Origin: Xestospongia muta
Taxonomy: Eukaryota; Porifera; Demospongiae; Haplosclerida; Petrosiidae
Direction: 5' to 3'
DNA: 64,000 nucleotides
NCBI GenBank assembly: GCA_963693285.1
Contig: OY848919.1
Location: 11,775,461 to 11,839,460 of the forward strand
Shown: positions 14,301 to 23,300 of the stretch, piece by piece
How positions within the stretch are numbered: position 1 is the first letter of the stretch
How the letters are laid out: each line of letters begins with the position of its first letter
Position numbers and translations under genes: made by a program
Notes under the pieces: model-generated
What the model saw: the letters and a program-made list of their open reading frames with translations, nothing else
What the model was told of the DNA's origin: nothing
Database searches by the model: none

Positions 14301-17300
14301 ACAGTCTCTAAAAGCAAAGCAGTAGTTCTCTATCTCATTACAAAGATGAGTGAGTCAATTACTTTACAGCAAAGGAGAATAATGAGCAATGATAACAACA
14401 TCAGCTGTCAAATAAACTATCATCCTCAAAGAATTCACTCTAAAGGAGCTATACTTTGTCTTTTGTTTATATTATTGACATCCTTGGGACATCAAGCTAT
14501 GCTTTATGCTATTAGTGGAGTACCAGTAAAAGTTTTTTCAGATTACCTTATCACATATTTTGTGCCTGTACTTATGTTCTTCTTTCCTATAGCTGGTTGG
14601 ACAGCTGATGCAAAGCTTGGAAGGTATCAGGTTATAAAAGTGGGTATCTGGACTTGTTTAGTAGGCAATATATTATCTGTATCTGCTACCTTGATATCAT
14701 ACACATCTGCTTCAAAGTTCTGCCACAACTTCTTTGAAGTGCTAGCTTATATAGGTTTGTCAGTCTTCACATTTGGTGATGTAGCTATCAAAGCTAATAT
14801 CATTCAGTTCTCCTTAGATCAATGTCTTGGTGCTTCAGGAGATGAACTAAGTGCTGTCATTCAATGGAGTATATGGGCGTCACATTTTACACATTGTATT
14901 TTAACTATTTTCATAATGTCTGTGCCAAGTCATCTAGTACCAGAATATACTTTGTATATCATAGCTCCTATAAGCATTGTCTTCTCTATAACTACAACAA
15001 TTGTTTTCTACATTGGTAAACGTTGGCTAGATATAAATATACAAATATACAGATATTATACAAAGATTATAATCAAAAGGAATAATAACACTAATAATTA
15101 CATATATACTAAGATTACATATCTCTATTGTTTTACTTCTATACAATGGAAATTAACAATAGTAAACAGATTACGTTTCATTTTCACTTTCAATATGCAA
15201 AGCATGACTATATAAGGTATTCCTGAAGATCAATTGATATTTCTAACTATTACTTGTATATTCACTATAAGAAAAAGTGTTCAGACATTAGTTCAAACCG
15301 AATTCCAAATTGGAACAGGTTTAATCCTTAAAAAAATTATATAGACTACAGTGTGCTATAGAAACAGCACATTTTCGTTTTGTAATTGTCATCCATATCA
15401 TGTTCGTAATCTTTGTAAGAGACTCAAAGTGGAGCCATGACTTGGCTATGGAATACAAACACTTAGTATATATGGATTCAATGTCTCCACTATTACACAA
15501 TACAAGAAACGTTAAATTGAGGTGATGTATACTATTCGTAGAAAAACAAATCGATTTGTTAATTTTGTTAATAATAACACAGTTCATTATTAATCCAATT
15601 ACTTTATATTTCAATAATGTATACATGTATATATATATATATATATATTGTGTTAATGTGACTGACTACTATTTACAAGATTAACATTATCAAAATGTGA
15701 CCTTTAGTTTCTGTAGCTAACATAAACAGTTGATAGATAAAAAAATCTTGCTGGTTCCAAAAATAGTTTATCTATAGATATATAGTAAACTTTCAATTTC
15801 AATCAGTTTCTAACAGTTTCTAAAAGCAATTAGTTTAGTATTTACTTATTAAAGATGAGTGAGTCAGTTACTTTGCTGAGAAAAAGAGGAGTGAGCAATG
15901 ATAACAACACCAGCTGTTGTATAAACTATCATCCACAAAGAATCCACTCTAAAGGAGCTATATTATGTCTTTTGGTTAGGTTTCTATTAGCAGTTAGCAA
16001 TACAGCCACGATTTTTGCAACTGCAGTCACAGCAATATCAATATTTGAAGCCAGCATAATTACTTATCTGGCTCCATCACTGCAACTCTTTTCACCAATA
16101 GTTGGTTGGATAGCTGATGCTTGGTTTGGGAGGTATCAAGTTATAAAAGTTGGCGTGTACGTTTCTCTTGTAAGCAATATATTAGCTGTATCTGCTGCCT
16201 TTATCTCATATATGTCTACATCAATACTTAACCATAATGCCTTCGAAGCATTGGCATATATTTTTTTATCTATCAGTATGTGTGACAGTGCTGCCTTCAC
16301 AGCTAATATCATTCAGTTCTCTATAGATCAATGTCTTGGTGCTACAGGAGATGAACTAAGTGTTCTTAGTCAATGGAACATATGGACATCACATTTTGCT
16401 CATTGTATTTTCAGTATATGGACATATTCCATGTCAAATCTTCTTCTACTAAGAGAATATGCTTTATATATCACAGCTCCTATAAGCATTGTATTTTCTA
16501 TAACTACAACAATTGTTTTCTACATTGGCAAACGTTGGCTAGATACTACACATCAAGTTACCAATCCTATCAAACTTATTGCTCAAGTACTCAACTATTC
16601 CAGGAAGAACAAGTACCCTAGAAATCGCAGTTCTTTGACTTTCTTGGAAGAGGACTACCCTTCACGATTAGACCTTGGTAAAGAGAAATATGGTGGACCT
16701 TTCTCAGAGGAGGAGGTTGAGGATGTCAGGACTATATTGCAGTTGACTCCATTGCTCGTTTGTGCAATGTTGTACAAACTTTTGGATGGTAAGATAGAAC
16801 AATGGTTTAATTATATGAGTACAAACCATGTCTATATGTCACTTGGGTGGATTATTTCAGTGACACCTAATTTAGCTTTTGCAATATTCATACCTGTGTT
16901 CTATTTTATTATTCATCCTATCTTTTACAAATATCTACCCAGCATGTTTAAAGCCATTGGAACAGGAGTCTTCATACTCTTTTTAAGCCTCATAGTTCAA
17001 ATTGCATTGGACATTGTCATACATACAGAATCAGAAGAGCCTCAACAATGTACATTTAAAAATGACACAATTATTTTGCTCATTGACTATCGTTGGATAA
17101 TTCTACAAGAAACGCTGTATTCTATAGGCTCAGTTATACTAGTTGTATCTTTAATGCAGTTTGTTGTAGCTCAAACACCTGAGAAAATGAAAGGATTAAC
17201 AATTGGTTTGTATTATATTTCAATTGCCGTAGGATTTCTGATAGGTCATAGCATATATATTCCATTTGAAAATATATCATCCTCAAAATGGCTGAACTGT

Positions 17301-20300
17301 GAATTGTACACTGACATAGCTGAACTAATATTGTTCTCTGTTATTTCAATTATTTTCCTCATTCTTGCAAAACGATATCAATTACGTATAAGAGAGAGAA
17401 CAATTAATATCCACTTAATAACTGAAGATAATTACGGGCAATATTTGGACAAAGAAGAAGAATATCGAAGAGAACATGAACTATCTTATGGCTCAACAAG
17501 CAGCACAGACCTATAATTGGTCATCTGAATATAATTATGAACACTTTAATAATAGAGAGCTAAAAAATCCTTAATATAAAAAATTTACCTACAATTTACA
17601 GAACAATTACAGTTTTTTAAATAAGTGTCAATAATATAAAGTTTGTCTTTAAGAAAATAAAGTTAAACTTAAAGATATTGTTAAATATAAAATATTTTTG
17701 TGATAGTAATGATATAAATAATATAAAAACTAGTTTATTTGTTTGGTAACTAGTTAGTAACAAAAGAGGTTTCTTTTACAACTAGTGATATTGTCAACAA
17801 ATATATACAAACTTTGTTATGTGTGTACATATCGTATTGTGGTATTGATCAAAGTCTTGTCATCTTAAATAGGGTTACTAATAACATTGTTAACAAAACA
17901 TTTAGTGTCCATATAACAGTTAGCTAGCATAAACAATCAATTAGGTAAAACATACTCGCAACTTACAAAAATAAGTTACTTTCAGAAATAGTAAACTTTC
18001 AATTCAAAACACTCTCTAAAAGCAAAGCAGTAGTTCAGTATCTACCAATAAAGATGAGTGAGTCAGTTACTTTACTGCAAAGGAGAGGAACGAGCAATGA
18101 TAACAACATCACCTGTCAAATAAGCTATCATCCTCAAAGAATTCGTTCTAAAGGAGCTGTATTTTGTCTTTTAGTTAGTTTATTGCTATCCTTTGGAAAT
18201 AGAGCTACGATTTATGCTATTAGTGGGGTAGCAATAGCAGTGTTTACAAATTACCTTATCGCATATCTTGTGCCTCTACTTATGTTCTTCTCTCCTATAG
18301 CTGGTTGGATAGCTGATGCAAAGCTTGGAAGGTATAAGATTATAAAAGTGGGTATCTGGACTTGTTTAGTAGGCAATATATTAGGTGCATCTGCCACCTT
18401 GATATCACATACATCTCATTCGATGTTCTGCCACAATTTTTTTGAAGTGCTAGCTTATATAGGTTTGTCAATATCCATTTTTGGGGATGCAGCTATCACA
18501 GCTAATAACATTCAGTTCTCTTTAGATCAATGTCTTGGTGCTTCAGGAGATGAACTAAGTGCTGTCATTCAATGGAGTATATGGACGTCATATTTTACAA
18601 ATTGTATTCTCAGTATTTTGATAACATATAGCCCAATTCTTCTACTAGTAGAATATGGTTTGTATATCATAGCTCCTATAAGCATTGCATTCTCTATAAC
18701 TACAACAATTGTTTTTTACATTGGCAAACGTTGGCTAGATACTACACATAAAGTCACCAATCCTATCAAACTTATTGCTCAAGTACTCAACTATGCCAGG
18801 AAAAATAAATATCCCAATAATCGTAGTGCCTTGACCTACTGGGAGGAGGACTATCCTTCACGACTAGACCTGGGTAAAGAGAAATATGGTGGACCTTTCT
18901 CAGAAGAGAATGTGGAAGATGTCAGGACAATGTTGCAGTTAATTCCACTGCTTCTTTGTGCAATGCTGTATTACCTTCCAGTTGGCAAGATAAATGAACA
19001 ATGGTATAATTATATAATTCCAGGTAATGCCGATATTTCGGTAACCTCCATTATTTTAGTGACACCAAATATAGCTTTCACAGTATTAATACCTGTGTTC
19101 TATTTTATTATTCATCCTTTCTTCTACAAATATCTACCCAGTATGCTAAGAGCCATTGGAACAGGAATTTTTCTACTCTTTTTAAGCTTTATCATTGAAA
19201 TATCATTGGACATTGTCATACATATAGCATCAGAGGAATCACAGCAATGTATATATAAAAATCACACAATTATTTTGCCCATCGATTATCACTGGGTTAT
19301 TCTACCAGGCGTACTGTATGCAATAGGTTTAGTTATACTGCAGGTATCGTTAATGGTATTTGTTGTTGCTCAAACACCTGAGAAAATGAAAGGATTAACA
19401 ATTGGTTTGTATTACACTTCAAATGCCATAGGATTTCTGATAGGCTATAACATATTTATTCCATTTAAAAATATATCATCCTCAAAATGGCTAAGCTGTG
19501 AATTGTACACTGACATAGCTGAACTGATATTGTTCTCTGCTATTTTAATTATTTTCCTCATTCTTGCAAAACGATATCAATTACGTATAAGAGAGAGAAC
19601 AATTAATGTCTACTTAATAACTGAAGATCATTACGAACGATATTTGGACCAAGAAGAACAATATCGAAGAGAACATGAACTATATTACGGCTCAACAAGC
19701 ACTACAGATTGATAAGTGTTCATCTGAATACAATTATGAACACTTCAATTAGAGAAAACTAAACAGTATTTAGTGTGAAACATTTCACAATTTAATATAC
19801 AATTACAGTTTTTTGAGAGTATTAATTTGCTGCATAAAATAAATGAGTTTGTCCTTATAAAAACAGTTGAAAATTTGCAATATGAAAGTTATCATTAATT
19901 TAGTAAAATTAAGTAGTGGGTGTTCAACAATCAGATCATTCTAATAAATTATGTTACAATATATGTAAGGATTTTGATTGAATTTTAGAGAAGAGTATTT
20001 GAATTTATAAGAGAGAGGTTAGTATATTTTGCATTAAAAGTGTTTGAGAGCAAAGGAACTCTCATGTTGTTCAAAAGGTATTGAATAATTTTTATAGTAG
20101 TACAAAAAAAGTTGTCACTGTGAGAATTGAAGAATTCCGTGTGCAGCAGATCTAGTCCCTTATAATAAGTTACATTGATTGCTCAGTTTTTTGCAAGGAC
20201 TGGGCTACATTGTTATAGTATGACTCTAGTAAAGTGATAGCAAATAGTCCTATCACAAAGCATTCAAGTGGCAAAAATATGGCAATGCTGCATTTTAGAT

Positions 20301-23300
20301 ATCGTGCACTGTGATATATATAACCACTTAGCGTATAATGATATCAACAGAGCATTTTTCAAAAATTAAGTTTGGTTTTTAACTTATTAATATATTGTAG
20401 TACGCATCCTGAAATTCATCTAACCAGCACTATATGTGCAAATGTACATGTATTTATTTACTTTAGCCACAAGTATATATTGCATCATATTACACTCACC
20501 TTTTTACTAGCTCTAATCCAGAGTCTAGGATTAAACAATAGCTGCTCTACCAACTGTTGTAACAGCTCTTCACCGAATGAAGACACAGAGAGATATCTCA
20601 TGAAATCAAAAATGGCAGATAACAAGTCTTCGGTTAAATGTAAAGGAGATACCTAAAATATAAGTATTTGGAAAATTGAACTTATAATAGACAAATTATT
20701 TTTTTAAATCAGATGACATAGAACAATATTAATAATTAATAATAATTAATAATAATTAATAATTAATAATTAATATAATTAAAATTTCCATTAATGCATT
20801 AATCAAAATTAAAACAGGTACTTTGAGTCAATGTATTGCTAACCTTTTCCAGTAGATACGAAATAAGTTCTAAAGCTCTCATTTGAACCAGCTGGAACAT
20901 GTAAGTAATCGAATTTCGAGCTAGCTCAAATACCAACGACAACAACTTAACACTATACAATTGATATAAGATATGAAATGAATATCATTGAAGTACGAAC
21001 AGAGACATGAATGAATGGATGGACAAATGGATAGATAGATTAATGGATAGATGGATGAAACGGACAGATTATTATACCTCAATGTATAATCAATGGATAT
21101 GACATCTTTGGAGATAAACTGAGGAATATCCAATTGAGAAAATAAAGGAAATAGGGCCTACAATAATAGATAATAAAAATATGTCTCTTAGCAATAATCT
21201 ATTAAGTAGTTACCTGGATACCACCTAATGAATGCAATGCACTGTGAATTGATGTTGTCACAATGGGATCAACACCCTAAATAAAACAATTACATACATG
21301 TTATATGAGTGTCATATGACAGTCATATGACATACTTCTAACATGGTAGCATGTGGTGAATGAGCAAAGTAAGACTCATTCTCAGCAGGAGAAGCTTCAA
21401 GACAGAGCTGACCATCAACAGCTTTGGCATTGTAAGAGATAATGAGCGAACTAGCAAGGCTACCATCAAATAACATCTATGATAATGAAGGAGAAAAAGA
21501 AAATAATTTATGAGCCAACTATATGCTGTGTATCTGATACCTTTTGTTCAGAAGGTGTTAATGGAATATCAACTTCAGCTTCAAACTTGAACTGGCTCTA
21601 GTAGTATGGAAATTAACACCAAACATAAAATGAAAATATTTAATACATATAAAATATATAATTATACTGCTCCTATTTTCTTACACACCACAATACTCAT
21701 ACTTACAAATAACATACTTTAAATTGAGCAATAAATAATATAAATTATTCATTTGTCAATACATGTACATGCCCCTTATCCATTTGTCTGTCAACTACAC
21801 TGTATTCATCAACCTATTTTATTAATCTCTCTGTCTTCTTTTTAATTGTCGAGTCCATTTTACTATAATTATATTAATCACTATTAAGCTAACATAATAA
21901 GCACTACTATAAATAATATATTATATACATTATTAACTGAGCTAGACTATACATGTACATGTAAAGTATTAACTGAGATAGACTATACATGTACAGTATT
22001 GACTGAGCTAGACTATACATCTACATGTACAGTATCAACTGAGCTAGACTATACATGTACATGTACAGTATTAACCTGAACTATACTGTACATGTACATG
22101 TACAATATCAACCTGAACTATACTATACATCTACATGTACAGTAATAACCTGAACTATACTACACATGTACATATACAATATCAACCTGAGCTATACTAT
22201 ACATATACATGTACAGTATTAACCTGATATTTAGGTCCGAGTTTATGTATTACTGAAATGATGTTCTTTCCTAGTGGTTCTCTCCAAATGTAGAGTGCTG
22301 CCATTTGACCTTGAAAAACTGAGTCTGGAGTGGCTACTGGACTACCGCCAAAGAAACATTTATCATATCTCTAGATGATGAATGAATGGATAAATAGATA
22401 GACTAGCAAAAATGAAATTAGATAAAGGGATGGACAAATATACAGATGATTGGGTAGATAGATGCATAGATAGATGGATGGTTATGTGAAAAGGCAACTC
22501 AATAAAATAGATAAATGAATGAATGGATGAATGAATAGATCAGGAGATCAATAGATCAGAAGATCAGGAGATCAATAGATCAATAGATCAGGAGATCAAT
22601 AGATCAATAGATCAGGAGATCAATAGATCAATAGATCAGGAGATCAATAGATCAGAAGATCAGGAGATATTTAGATGCATTAACAGATGGATAAATGGCC
22701 AACAGACAAATTAATGGAAGGACAAAGAAATGAAAGGACTAAAGTAGTTTGTATACATACCTCATCATGAGGTGGCAATGTCACTTCAGCCGATACTGCT
22801 AACGTTCCATCAACATAACAATATACTTCACTAGAACGTATCCGATGATAATGATAAACAACAGTTACCATGTGCCACTGGAAAGAGCAAAACAAATACT
22901 TGATATTTAAGTACATTCTTTGACACTGTCTTACTTGATATGAGTGAAAGATATAGTCCACAGCATGTGTTTGAGGTTTCTTGACATTCTTGCCAACAGT
23001 TTCCAATACAAGAGTACTTCCGATAAAATGAGCGGAGTATCCTAAACCACGACCAGTACGCAACCTAAAGGCGACACAATAAATGATTTATTATGTGCAT
23101 ATCTATCGATCCATCTATCCATCCATTTATCCATTTACCAATATATTACTGGTTTGTAATATTCTCGTTGAGCGTCATAAGGTTTTTCACAACATATCCA
23201 TGTTGATATCGTAAATCCAGGCTGACCGGGAAACTTAGACATTGGAGGTAAAGTAAGAACCTTATAAAAGAGAAAGAGTATCCAAATTAAGTATGATATT

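Larger units (their letters stand above)
4623..20499 (-). other. 15.9 kb neurobeachin intron holding a nested transporter cluster
   Basis: The upstream exon ends in a helical segment closing with RLWIRASKK (20500-20652) and the next exon starts VQIFLYSQLATEF (4419-4622). In neurobeachin these segments are contiguous (FNPxxWI followed by VQLSLYxxLxxEF), so everything between them is intron. Most other introns of this gene in the window are 45-900 bp. The interval is filled by SLC15-like genes on both strands and by duplicated flanking DNA. Confidence 0.9.

Noticed and set aside
14088..14345. N-terminal extension of the 14346 transporter copy (in-frame upstream codons)
   Set aside because: Paralogues start at MSES; the upstream stretch corresponds to the shared non-coding 5' flank of the 18054 gene.
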